This document shows, one piece after another, positions 13,292-23,948 of a stretch of 64,000 nt of DNA. This DNA is from Atriophallophorus winterbourni (taxonomy: Eukaryota > Platyhelminthes > Trematoda > Plagiorchiida > Microphallidae): NCBI GenBank assembly GCA_013407085.1, contig JACCGJ010018211.1, forward strand, positions 1-64,000, read 5' to 3'. The position numbers and the translations under genes are program-made. The notes under the pieces are model-generated. The model ran no database searches and was not told where the DNA came from. It saw only the letters and a program-made list of their open reading frames with translations. Numbering within the stretch: position 1 is the stretch's first letter; each line of letters starts with the position of its first letter.

Positions 13292-13885
13292 TACATCAAG
13301 TTAAGCTCATGAGAGGCGAGAGATTTCGCGAACCGGCATCGAGGTCACATGCTGGCCCTAGGAGGACAAAGTACGAAACGTTTACCAGGGGAGATGTTGG
13401 GTGGTGCGACCTCACCCAAGACGCGTGCGACCTAGTTAATTTCCTTATCAGAACAGTGCGTTTGCATACTGTGGCATGTTGTAACCCTACGCTTAAATGT
13501 CCTTATCGGAGCATGCGTTGTCATACTCTGCACGGTCTACTTTGCTGCCTACTTCGCACACCACGTTCTGATCTTTATATAATAAGGTCCTGAGAACCTC
13601 TGACAAGAATCCCGCCTTGGTCATTTCATTACCATCCTGGGTTGTTCTGTTCTCTGTCTCAGAGGGATTGGTCTCTCGTACTATCTAGTTCATCACCTGG
13701 CACAACTGTCTCTAGAATCCAGTACATAACAATTTTACTTTGTGCATTCAAAACATTTTCAAATGTTGGTGGATTCACAGTAAATCGGAATCATTTAGCA
13801 ACCGTTCCATCCGTGTGTCGTTTTTGTAGACCACAGTGTCATAAATTAAGTCAGTTAACCATGAAAACAAAGTTTGCAATGAATC

Positions 13886-14423
13886 GGTTATAGTAAGTTT
13901 TTGGTAACGTTTCGCATCTGAACACAGAAGCTTCGTCAGTCCAAGGGTGTTGGTACGAACATTGTTCAGCTTTAAATGGCATTCTCTTGACCAATCCTGA
14001 GTTCTCTAAGCTAGACAGGGAGATCAAGATAATTGATCACACCCCTAATTGCTGTGTTCATCCCTAATTGTTTATTAATTGCAAAGGTCAGCGTCTGCCG
14101 ACACACTGCTTACGTAATCATATGTGTATTATGTGTGATGTTCGTTCATCCTTATCGGCTGCATAACCAACGCCAGTTTGTTTAGATATCCGCCCATCCA
14201 CCTTGTTCACCGCGTTCACCCCAGCCTTTGTTATTTCAACAGCCACGGCGTGAAGTCATTCCCTATTAGATTTCATACCCCGTCTTATCACATTCACGCT
14301 ATTAAGATCTACGCTGTTTCAAGAGATTGCCATTTAAAACTGAACACTGTTCGTACCAACACCCTTGGTCTGATGAAGTTTCTGTGTTCAGAAGCGAAAC
14401 ATCACCAGAAACTTACTATAACC
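13886..14423. mobile_element. Foldback/TIR element (unit 2)
   Basis: This is the duplicate of the 5825-6362 element carried by the second 8-kb unit, with the same inverted arms. Confidence 0.75.
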
Positions 14424-16106
14424 AATTTATTGTATACTTTATTTAGATGATTATGGACTCGCGATCGGTCTGGAATATTTTCCAATACTTTGATAAGTCA
14501 GTTAACATTGAGGGGCAATGTCCCTAATGTTCTAAGCTAATTTCTGCAATTTCGCGCTGTTCTCATTATTCCGGAGTTTTCGGAACGTATCGCACGCGAT
14601 GAGCGATGCGTACCAGTATTTACACATAAATTGAACTCAGGGTGAAATATCTGACGCAAACACTTTGGTTGCGTAACCAACAGTCATTCGAAGTTGAAAC
14701 AGTATCCCTTCTGCGTTGTCGTAAATAGAAGTCCATACTCATAGCGACATCGAATCCGCAGAGCATACGTAGCCCTCTTGATAGATCGTTGCGTGATCCA
14801 CAAAAGAATGATGGGTTAGCTAAATTCGATAGTATTTGTGCGGTTTTGTCTTGTTTACTCGCACAGGGTTAGGGCAATACTCAAGTGCAATGAAAATCTA
14901 GTTTGAAATTATGGTGAAAATTCAAAGTCTGCCATTAAAACTATATTTGAAAACATAGATTGATGAGTACATTCATTAATAGACGGTAACGTCGATCAGA
15001 AACAATCATATTATCGTGTAAACGCTCATTGACAATCGCATCACTTTGTTTACAGTAGTCGATGAAATCCGGTGCTTTTCAATACAGTTTCCTGTGTAAC
15101 AGGTGCCGTTCAAACTAAAGGAACAGCTCGTTCAATAAATGTAGACAACGATGCCGTTGCAGTTGTCAGAGAGAAGGTTTACCTTCCATTAGATGAACCT
15201 ATTTCATGGACTTGTTGCACCATCCGACCGAATCAAACTAGTTTTGAGGATCCAGTCACTCGAATTCACTCATATCACAGATTATTAGGAGAAGTTACGC
15301 CGAGCCACACAGGACAACGCTTGTAGAACAGAAGCTGGACTCGGTTGACCGAGGCCGTATGAGTAGCGCGTCGTTAGAGAATTTACGGAAATGAGAGCAT
15401 ATTCGCAAAGCCACTCTTTCTATGAACAACCATGAAATCAGCGAATTAGTATCAACCGTTTAAAATGGGATGGTAAACGCTAGTAGTTCAAGTAGTGACA
15501 AGAAACTCATCATTAGACTAGTGCATTTCTTGTACGTAAGCTTGTTGAATTGACATATAATTCGAGCATTGTCATCCTTCGAACTTCATACACGTCATTA
15601 CTATTGATTGGAACATTCTACTTCGACCCACTGTGCTTGTTGGTCAACCCACATTTAGCAGTGTTGAGTATGAATTTGTCAAGTAATAGAAAAAAGACGT
15701 TATGCGCATAAGAAACGTACAAAATCGCAAATAGAAGCAAAACACTCTTAGTGTACAGTAAATCACTCGAAGTATATCATTGTGCCAGTCTGTACGTAAG
15801 AAGCCACCTTTTGTATTCTGTTTTTGCATAATCAATAACGGTCGGAAAAATCATGCACTCACCGTTTAAAACAGGTTTAAGATAAAAAACAAATCACACA
15901 TCATCGTTGAGATAAAAACACAGATTCAGCGATACTTTGAATGAAAACGCGGTAGTGTTCTGAGGTCAATCTTTGCGGTGATTCATACATGGTGACAATA
16001 ACAAACGGTGCACTGAACTAAAGTTGCTAATATTCACTTCATCGTGATCTAGGTGACCGGTGCTCTCTTGAATTGATTTACCGCTAAAATGAACAACACA
16101 CGACCA

Positions 16107-17160
16107 ACGCATTGAATGATGATTGTGCTAAATCGTGCATCACATATTCAACACGAATCCGCTTAAACGTGAAGGAAGGAAATCAGCATATGCAATGAAA
16201 GATTTATCTAATATTTATTAAAATTTATTTTTGGGGTGAATTATTTTTCGTCTGTTGTACGTCGGTATCATTTATATATGGAGAACTAGAAACGTCGTTT
16301 CTCGATGGGCGGAAGATACTGTGATGATTTTGTAAACTGAGTGAATTTGTAATTGGTTTTCGTTTGTCAACTTTTATTTCTCAGTAATATCATGTTCCTC
16401 ATTAGCGTACATTTGCATCACACATACCCCGCAACCGATTTGTGCTGTTTGCACACATCAGTAGGATACACGTACAAATCTTGATTACAATTAATTCACT
16501 GTATTTTGGCATGTGGATCCTGATTGTACTGTTCCCTCATAATCGTGATTTGTGTGTGAGATGGAAATGCATGCAAATGAGGTTGTTTGTTCAATGCCAT
16601 GTGTTTAACTCCATCTACATGTGTTCGGGCATATGTGATTGAACAGATTGTTCTCACCAACCCTATCCAACAGTTACATACAAGCGCAATCTGGCTTTTC
16701 AACAATATATTTTTTTATGATTTGTTCAATGACTATAAACTTTTGACTGAGATAAATTGATTCCATGTTTTATGGTTAAAATATCAATTCTTTTACAAAA
16801 CCACATGATTACGTTTTGAATGAAAATGTGGAAAAATAGTATATGACGAGTAGACTATATTAATTGTAGGACTCACGAATGATATTCGTCTGCTCATATA
16901 CATTCAATTTCGCTCTAAATATTGCCAGGCAAGCGCTAAGATATGTCCACGTGTCACTTCCTCATTAAACTCATGAAACAAGTGTCTTAGAGGACCCCAT
17001 TCGGTAGACCTAATTCTTGAGGTAAATAAATTCCATTTTTAATCTTTTCTCTTCACGTATGACGAAGCTTCTCTCTCAGAACCCGAACTTTTACGCAGCA
17101 CCCAAATCCATGCAGAGAAAATACAATGAATAAATAAATAAGGCGAAGAATAACAGACTT
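16107..17160. repeat. Third, partial and diverged tandem unit
   Basis: The first roughly 130 bases (16107 to about 16240) are essentially identical to the starts of units 1 and 2. After that, similarity drops abruptly but stays recognisable to about 16745 (compare 145-640). A later piece at about 17055-17160 resembles 2597-2703 of unit 1. Between them (about 16850-17050) lies a minus-strand CR1-like LINE tail fragment. The mix of an identical start and a diverged remainder indicates that an older copy was the substrate for the recombination or conversion that made the fresh duplication. Confidence 0.8.
16850..17050 (-). mobile_element. CR1-type LINE 3' tail fragment
   Basis: Read on the minus strand, this resembles the 3' part of the CR1-like LINE at 53.6-57.1 kb. 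Shared landmarks are 'gctcacgaatg/aatgttatt' and the 'gccaggcaag' and 'acaagtgtcttag..gtagac' blocks. It is short, has an internal deletion and is non-coding. Confidence 0.55.
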
Positions 17161-17910
17161 TATTCTGAACTATTTACAATTTCGACGGTGGTTGTTTGTT
17201 TATTAAAATAGTTAGATTGCAGCAGACTTATTTTTGATGTGAATGGACACGATGAAAATAGTGAAGCGAACAAATACATTGTAATATGAAGAGAATGAAT
17301 GTATGGATGAAATTGAACAAGCCTGATCGAGGCAAATTTCCGCAACGTCATGGACCGAACGTAGGCTAAGATGCTTTGAGGTTTGCTGGGCTCAGATATC
17401 TCTAAGAAATGAAACTTAAAACCTAAAGTTTTAGTGAGAATACATGTTTTCACACGCAGATAAGTAACATTATCACAGAAGTGATGCATAATTGCGCATT
17501 CATTCAGGGTAGACGGGGATGAAAAATAATAGAGGAAAATCACATTATTCGTTTAAACTAATTTTTAGCAATAAGGACAAAAGCGTACACAAATACCATT
17601 AGTACCCTAATTATATATGTGAGACTTGTAGGGGCATGACAGACAACATTCTCTTTAAACAATTATTTTGGTGTTAAAGAAAAATCCTGCGTAAATAATA
17701 GGTGATCAATCTTTTCCAGATGGCATGTATATTTATCCATTTTAACGCTCTTCTAACATACAACAATATGCATCTCTCAAATATAATTGCGAAACGCTTA
17801 TGCTACACAAATCGATGCAAGCAAAATCAATTCACATATTAAGTGCACCTGCTCATTGTATACCCGCAACCAATCACAGCTTAACTCTGGTTGAACTCTG
17901 GTAAGGTTTC
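17160..17910. other. Stretch without recognised gene
   Basis: A 127-codon minus-strand open frame (17160-17543) has no recognisable motif and could be chance in AT-rich DNA. The rest is AT-rich sequence leading to the promoter-like region at 17918. Confidence 0.4.
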
Positions 17911-17917
17911 TTGAAGT

Positions 17918-17925
17918 TATAAAAG
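17918..17925 (+). promoter_or_regulatory. TATA box upstream of signal-peptide exon
   Basis: TATAAAAG lies 44 bases ahead of the ATG at 17969. A start of transcription near 17950 would leave a 5' UTR of about 20 bases. No other core element was identified. Confidence 0.45.
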
Positions 17926-17968
17926 TGTCACTGAAAGTTATAGACTTTCATTGCCACTAAAGAAAGAA

Positions 17969-18050
17969 ATGCGTGTACCACTGTGCATAATTACACTCGC
18001 CCTTTTGATATTTCAGGATAGAAGTTCGGTCGCTGGTGAAAACATTAAAC
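17969..18050 (+). CDS. Exon A: signal-peptide exon of candidate secreted protein
   Basis: The ATG at 17969 opens a frame beginning MRVPLCIITLALLIFQDRSS. This is a typical secretory leader with a basic start, a hydrophobic core of about ten residues (LCIITLALLIF) and a likely cleavage near SVAG. The exon ends at a consensus donor (AAAC|gtaaga) after 27 codons plus one base, giving a phase-1 junction. A TATA box stands 44 bases upstream. The frame would otherwise stop after 38 codons in the intron, so splicing is needed. This 5' exon structure is what MEG genes have, but a signal-peptide exon alone is not specific. The next compatible exon is at 19385. Confidence 0.55.
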
Positions 18051-18099
18051 GTAAGAAACTTGTGTTAAACAATATCTGCTAATTGTATTAATATATTTT

Positions 18100-19384
18100 T
18101 AATAGATAATAATTACTATATCAAACCATACTGTTGTATCAAATACAATTAAATGTTATAATGTACTATACTGTATGCCTCATTCGGTCGATGTCGACCA
18201 TGGATGTACATCGTATGCGCTTAACAAGTTCATGCTCCATTGGGTCTCAAATGACTAAACGGTCCGATTTAGGAGGAACGATTTCTTAGGTGGTGTTTAC
18301 TCACTTGACGGTCGACCGGCGATATTTCACGTCGTCGATCGGCAGTCGAGCACAGCAGCTTCTCTTCCCCACTTTGAAAATGATGCTTCACACCGTTCTG
18401 TTAAAAGCCATGGTCGAGATCATATTTTTCCAAACTATTAGGGTCAAAGTAACGCGCCTTCATATCTCTTTTGCAACAGTCTTGTGTATGTGAGAGACTA
18501 TAATTTAAAATATAATTGACCAAGCCATTTCATTAAATCATGTAATCTATTAAAATGTATTGTAATTGGATGGGATATCGTCTTACCCTGATTTAGCTTA
18601 TTGTATTGGATATTTACAGTATATGTGATCATGTTATATGATCATTTACAGCTAAATGTGATGTTTATAGAACCTACTAAAAATTTTATAAGATATAATA
18701 TTAAACATATATTAATTTCCAATAAAATCAAAATTATTATATAAGAACAGTCGTTGCAATGAATCATATGATTTGGTATAATAAAATGTAATATTATATG
18801 GTATATTGTATTATTTTAATAAGATATAATGTATATGAAAATGTAAGATACTATTATATATTGTTTTGTATTTTACTAGCATATAGTAATCTATGCATTA
18901 TATGAATACAATGTGAGGTCTTTTCAATTATTTTCTAATGCAATAAAGTAAATCAATAACGAATTTTACACAAATACTGATCTCGTTGGCTTCCATTCAT
19001 AAATGTCAACATCGAATGTAGACTCAAAACGCAAAATACTCACCTTAACAATTTATCCGCCACTATACGTTTTTTTCTTTCTCAGCGATAACTGCATGAA
19101 ACCCTTATCGGTGTGTGTCTGATGAGATAGAAACGTATTTGAACGAATGATAGATTTTGAAGGGCATAGAACCCAGCAATCTGTCCTCTAGCAATGAGAG
19201 AAGGTATCATGTTATGTTTATCTCAGCTCTGCCTACGTTGAATTTTGCACGCGCTGTCCCTCCGAAGTCATTGACGTTAAAATGGAATGATCTCGATAAG
19301 CTTTGTGTAGTTAGTATGCCATGAAAATTTGTACATAAACACCAAGCATTCGTTCACAATGTTTATTCTATTTTGGATTTTCAG
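18100..19384. other. Intron region, AT-rich, with LINE tail scrap
   Basis: No gene was recognised. At about 18182-18212 the TCGGTCGATGTCGACCATGG block matches the 3' tail of the RTE LINE family read on the minus strand. The 67-codon frame after it (18290-18493) shows no domain. From 18500 to 18960 the DNA is extremely AT-rich. Confidence 0.4.
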
Positions 19385-19452
19385 TCAAACTTCTCTACGT
19401 TGGCCGACAAGGATTAACTCCGTATTCATTTTTCAAAAATGACACGGAACTT
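19385..19452 (+). CDS. Exon B (68 nt, phase 1 to 0)
   Basis: A pyrimidine-rich acceptor (ttttggattttcag) precedes the exon and a good donor (ctt|gtgagt) closes it. Joined to the single base left over from exon A, the frame reads KLLYVGRQGLTPYSFFKND without a stop and ends in phase 0. The length is not a multiple of three, so the next exons must restore phase. Both candidate pairs for exons C1 and C do so (68+107+173 or 68+72+187). No family match was recognised. Confidence 0.45.
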
Positions 19453-21620
19453 GTGAGTTTTGATCACAGTTAACCACCCCAAATTAATTTACCTCCATAA
19501 AAATATTTATTTGTGACTACTCGTGGGTACAAAGTGCTTCAAAATATACACAAATTTGATCACCAAGGCATTCCGTAAAAATTTTTAATAATAAATAATC
19601 TAACCCCTCGGTTACGATGTAAAAAGCTGCCACACAATGGTTGACCTAGTATACAGAACACAATCATCATCATCATCATTACCCTCAATGTCTGTTGGGC
19701 TTTTGCGTGCCCTCACATCCATTGCCGATCGCAGCTTGAAGCTGACGATTTGCAGAACGTTTTACAAGCGGTGAAGTGATACATCAAGCTATACTTCAGA
19801 GCATGTGGACAGGCTTTTATCATAAGATTGCGAATGCGTTTAAGTCGAATGTAAGACTAAATTAAACATGTCATTTATTATTTAAACAGCTTATAAGCTG
19901 GATAATGTGTGAACATGAAGAAATGCATTCAGATTGGGCTATAAGATTCAACGTGAATTAACATTTTAAATTAATTTTCAACTGTTTCAACGAATTATTA
20001 CCTATATATAATGTTGGAAGGCAATCAAAGTTCACTTGTAGGTGCTTCAGTTAGCATTGCTAGAGTGTACCGCACGTTTTGGTTCATACTTACATCATTT
20101 TAAACGATAAAGCTAGATTCCTGTTACAACAAACTAGTTTTTTCTGATACTACACGATACCTGAAACGTTTTTCTTTTTGTGATTACTTATGGGTAGCAA
20201 TATATTTGAAATATTCTCAAAACTGATCACGGCAATTCACTTGAGTTAATCAGAAGTTTATCGCCTCTGCCTGAGTTTGGGATTGAAGCGACGATCAAAA
20301 CTATGTAGCCATACATATGAAGCCTGGGCCACGTTCTCCAATTAAACATATTTTTGGGATCGGATGGGATTAAGTCAGGTCGATTGAGGTCACCTAGTGT
20401 GTCCTCTTCTAATGTGCGTTACGTTGATTATACAAGGCTCGAAAGCACCTGATCAAATCGTAACCACATCATTCCCGGCGTTGCGTAACCATCTGCAAAT
20501 TCTGCACCAATTTATTTCCTAGGTCACCATGTCCAACGCTAATCACGTTTACCCACGAATCAAACATCACACGTGAAAGCCACTTGGGCAAACTCGTTTA
20601 TTGCACACTCGGCAAAAAACAAACTACGCCAAGTCACGTTACCGCAACACTGTACTCAACATGTATGAATCAGTTGTCAATAATTCGACGATTGATTTCT
20701 TGCATGCACGTTGAAATCATTATAACAAACATGACGAATTGCATACGCAACAATAGCGGCCAACTTTGTTCATCTGCTTGGCTTTTCGAAAACCCAGTTA
20801 TGCCTGGATTGCGATTGCGTAATCGGTCTTTTCGGCGCTTTGTGCACTTGTGTTGTGCCGCAATATGGTGTTTCGTATATAATCAGAAAACGTTTAATAT
20901 GTACTCATTTATGCTGCACTCCACATCTCCACAAGTTAAATAGTATAATTTTTATGAATATTGCTGTATACTCATACATCCATTGTACGTTGAAAGCATG
21001 ATTAATTAGGTGTCTTAGTCGAATGCTTAGTTGATCCGCTAATCAAGTCCATCAAGATACGATTTATGTTGATACCATTGGATACGACAAGAATTGGACT
21101 TTAAACTAGAGTTAGGAACGGTGCATAAATATAAGTGTATCCCGTCGATGAGAGCAATCAAATGTCAATTTTACATTTACATTCCACAAAATACATTCTC
21201 TATATTAACTACACACATGTATATTTATATATTTTAATCATATCATTTATATTGCATGGAACGTAAAAAATCAGCCCTCATTTCGGAGCTTCATCAATAA
21301 GTGAGGCTGAAATGTCGAATTGATGTCTAATGTTAGCGGCGGTTGACTTCAGCCGTTACTGATCAAAATATTGATTACAGAGGAATCTGACTGACTACAA
21401 GAAAATCAATTTTACGCAAACAGTTACACAGTTTCTCTAATGCAAAATCTTCCGAACTCGTAGGGTCAATGCCACGAGCTTTCATAACAATTTTGCACAC
21501 ATCTTTGTAGCCCAAGTGCGTTCTGCTCAAAGGTCGATTTCCTGATTTTCATTTACCATAATGTAAATTGTTTGGAATACGACCATTTTACGTTCTGTTT
21601 ACACGACCCGGCTAGCGCAG
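19453..21620. other. Intron region, no gene recognised
   Basis: This holds a short CAT/TCA microsatellite at about 19663-19682. A 119-codon plus-strand frame at 20584-20943 has no recognisable domain or signal peptide. The remainder is AT-rich unique sequence. Confidence 0.35.
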
Positions 21621-21727
21621 GCGGCACCGTCGGTGCAGTATAAGCATGCTTTTAGACGAGCTTTAGGAAGTACTTCAGCGTTTTTTACCTCGTCCATCCA
21701 CGAGTTTTTGGAAAAAAAGCAAACAGT
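21621..21727 (+). CDS. Exon C1 (candidate, 107 nt; shorter forms possible)
   Basis: The stretch ends at a consensus donor (cagt|gtaagt). With an acceptor at 21620 (ctagcgcag) it is open in phase 0 and reads through SVQYKHAFRRALGSTSAFF, ending in phase 2. In-frame alternatives exist: an acceptor at 21638, and one at 21655 giving a 72-nt exon in another frame that ends in phase 0. Each has a matching acceptor choice in exon C. The first reading has the more protein-like composition. The exon is supported only by splice signals, openness and phase agreement on both sides. Confidence 0.35.
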
Positions 21728-21832
21728 GTAAGTTATGCATATACAAATTGGAATAAATCAGAGTTTTAAATATTGACTCAAGTCGTTCGGAGAAGAGAGG
21801 GAACATACACTGTTATTAATTACTATTACGAG

Positions 21833-22390
21833 AGCATGGTTATACTTGGATGCCACTGTTGCATAGAGTTCGTACAACGAACCACAATGTTCAAACACAG
21901 AATCATATAGTGATTCGTGGCCAAGCACTCAAGGCTCTTATGGATGACCAAAGTGATGTGTTGCTCACATCACATTCACTACCACTTTCTGGCTGTTTGC
22001 CATCATCAGATTGAGGCAGACAGATTAGCTTCAGTGAGCCTTGAAACAGTGGATAAATGGTCAACAAGGTTATACTTGAATGCCTGAACCTAATCTTACT
22101 GTCTCTATCTAAAAACGGCAAACCGCCAGAAACCGGTAGTGAAGTGTAATTTCGGTGGATGTGAGCAACACATCACTTTGGTCATCCATAAGCGCCTTAA
22201 GTGCTTGACCACGAATCACTATGTGATTCTGTGTTTGAACATCGTGGTTCGTTGTACGAATCCTATGCAACAGTGGCATTCAAGTATAGCCTTGTTTACC
22301 ATATATCCGCTGTTTCACGGCTCACTGAAACTAATCTGTCTGCCTCCATCTGATGACGGCGAACAGTCAGAAACAGGTAATGGAGTGTAT
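21833..22390. repeat. R1 repeat copies arranged as a large imperfect palindrome
   Basis: The left half (21833-22080) is the complement of R1, with 'gttcgtacaacgaaccacaatg' at about 21869. The right half (22085-22390) is R1 in direct orientation, with 'catcgtggttcgttgtacga' at about 22239. The two arms could form a hairpin of about 250 base pairs. It sits in the intron between exons C1 and C. Confidence 0.7.
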
Positions 22391-22661
22391 TATGAGAGCG
22401 TGTTCATATCGTGCAATCGCTAGAATATTTATCAGTATCAAGGAAACATGCAAGGTTCGGTAGCAAGTGCAATTCACATGCAGCTGAATATCGATACATT
22501 GAAAAGTATTTGATGTGTAAAACAAATACAAATTGCAGCAATTTAGTTACACATCGTAATTAATCGATTTCCCAAGTTGACAGTTTATGATGTCATTTCA
22601 TGCTCCAAGAATGAAATTCACATTTGATTTTACAATCTTGTTCTCGCTAATGTTCAATTAG

Positions 22662-22848
22662 ATTTCGCCTCGGAGGACAACGCAAATGACTTTGTCCTAT
22701 GACCTAATGTTGGAGGAATACGAATGTGAGATAGCTGAAGACGAGAGCATTCGGGAAGCAAATGGCTGTGGATTAAAGAAAAAATTGATAAATGATGAGA
22801 GTTACAAACACGTGATGGTCGAAAAATACGGAGATTATGATAAAACAC
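22662..22848 (+). CDS. Exon C (187 nt, or 173 nt from 22676)
   Basis: This is the largest likely coding exon of the block. The frame is open over 62 codons and ends at a consensus donor (ACAC|gtaagtg) in phase 1. The acceptor is either 22661 (ttcaattag, phase 0 entry) or 22675 (cctcggag, phase 2 entry), which pair with the two forms of exon C1. The product is charged and acidic in its middle (EEYECEIAEDES), with two cysteines, then lysine-rich (GLKKKLINDES), and ends EKYGDYDKT. No domain was recognised. The minus-strand open frame over the same bases is a shadow. Confidence 0.45.
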
Positions 22849-22927
22849 GTAAGTGAACTCGTTTGTTTGTACAAACGAAAATGCTAGAGTTACGGTGGTA
22901 CCATAAACATACTTTATATTTTAACAG

Positions 22928-22948
22928 TGCAACTTTTCTACAAAGACG
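22928..22948 (+). CDS. Exon D, 21-nt micro-exon
   Basis: An AT-rich pyrimidine tract and acceptor (atattttaacag), 21 bases, then a consensus donor (gacg|gtaagt). The intron to exon C is only 79 bases. The entry is phase 1 and the exit is phase 1, adding a leucine at the junction and then QLFYKD. The size, symmetry and strong flanking signals fit a MEG micro-exon. Its first bases resemble the start of exon B, which could reflect an old exon duplication. Confidence 0.5.
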
Positions 22949-23189
22949 GTAAGTGCTTTTAGCACGAGTATGATCTGAAAATGTTACGAAATGTCTCTCT
23001 TAACTTTTCCTCACACTGTTCAGAATTATTGGCGTTTGTTTGAAAAATAACGCAGTAATAACTAATATAAACCCCAACCCCTTCCAATCTGTTAGCGGTT
23101 TTCACTTGGGATTAAAAGCCATGGACAAATTGATTGTGCATTAACTGAATGAGTATTGCTATCAATCCATCCCTCACACATACACCGTT

Positions 23190-23270
23190 ATTTACAGGTG
23201 GAGACAGTAAGATTAGTTGCAATGAGACAAGATTCATTGGAAAAGTGGTAAATAAAGTTTTACAATGAAG
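23190..23270 (+). repeat. R1 repeat fragment carrying a 9-nt exon-like cassette
   Basis: Sequence from GGTGGAGACAGTAAGAT onward parallels the minus strand of R1. At 23199-23207 it offers CAG|GTGGAGACA|gtaaga, a 9-base exon that would keep phase 1 between exons D and E. Because it is repeat-derived, use as an exon is uncertain. Confidence 0.4.
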
Positions 23271-23816
23271 CAACTGTTGAACCTAATAATATATTCACCG
23301 AGGACCATTACAGCTGAACGCTGGTCAAACTTTTATAGTTCAGTGGTTAACGATAGTTTTAGGAAACAAGCCCGGAATGCACTCTTTAACAAACAAGATG
23401 GAATAATGAAATATGACATGACATGGCTTCATACATTGTCCTTTATGTGGATGATATGGCCGAAAAAATATCTTGTCAACAGGTTTTGATTTGTAAAATT
23501 GGGTTGGGAAGCGTGGAGAAATAATCAAATTGGCGTAAAATTAATCGTCTCAAATTTATCATGTTTTGGATACAAGGACTATGCCTAATACGGAAAATAC
23601 TAAATAAGATCTCATGTTTAATGGCAAAAAACTATCGAATTTGATATGCATCAAACGAATATGCGAGGTAAGTGAAATTAAACACATTGTGTGTCCAAAA
23701 TTTTCAATCTGGATAATACATATAACTGTTAGCTGCTTCAAAAATACTTCGGATTACCCACGAGCGTGTGAGGGAACAAGAATTAAATTGTCTTAATAAA
23801 CAGGACAAGAGTACAT

Positions 23817-23948
23817 AAGTCAGAAATTTGAAAACGTAACAAGATAGTTTCGTTTCACATGAATTTTGAGAGAAGATAACAATGCATAATAAATACAATG
23901 TATATTGCTTTAAGGGCATGCGTAGGCTCCTTCAAAGTCTATGTAGGT
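23817..23948. repeat. Left direct repeat flanking an RTE LINE
   Basis: About 130 bases starting 'aagtcagaaatttgaaaacg' recur at 25918-26053 with roughly 80-85% similarity by eye. They sit on both sides of the RTE LINE copy. Confidence 0.7.

Larger units (their letters stand above)
8062..16106. repeat. Tandem segmental duplication, unit 2 (about 8.05 kb)
   Basis: This is the direct-repeat partner of the preceding unit, at an offset of 8061 bases that falls to 8045 after about 14.88 kb. The change comes from small deletions near 14874 and 14910 (unit 1 has extra bases at the matching 6815-6880). It carries the same Gypsy remnant, R1 repeats and foldback element. The head-to-tail junction at 8061/8062 shows no extra sequence. 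Confidence 0.95.

Noticed and set aside
17160..17543. 127-codon minus-strand open frame
   Set aside because: No motif, and next to decayed repeat sequence. Treated as chance.
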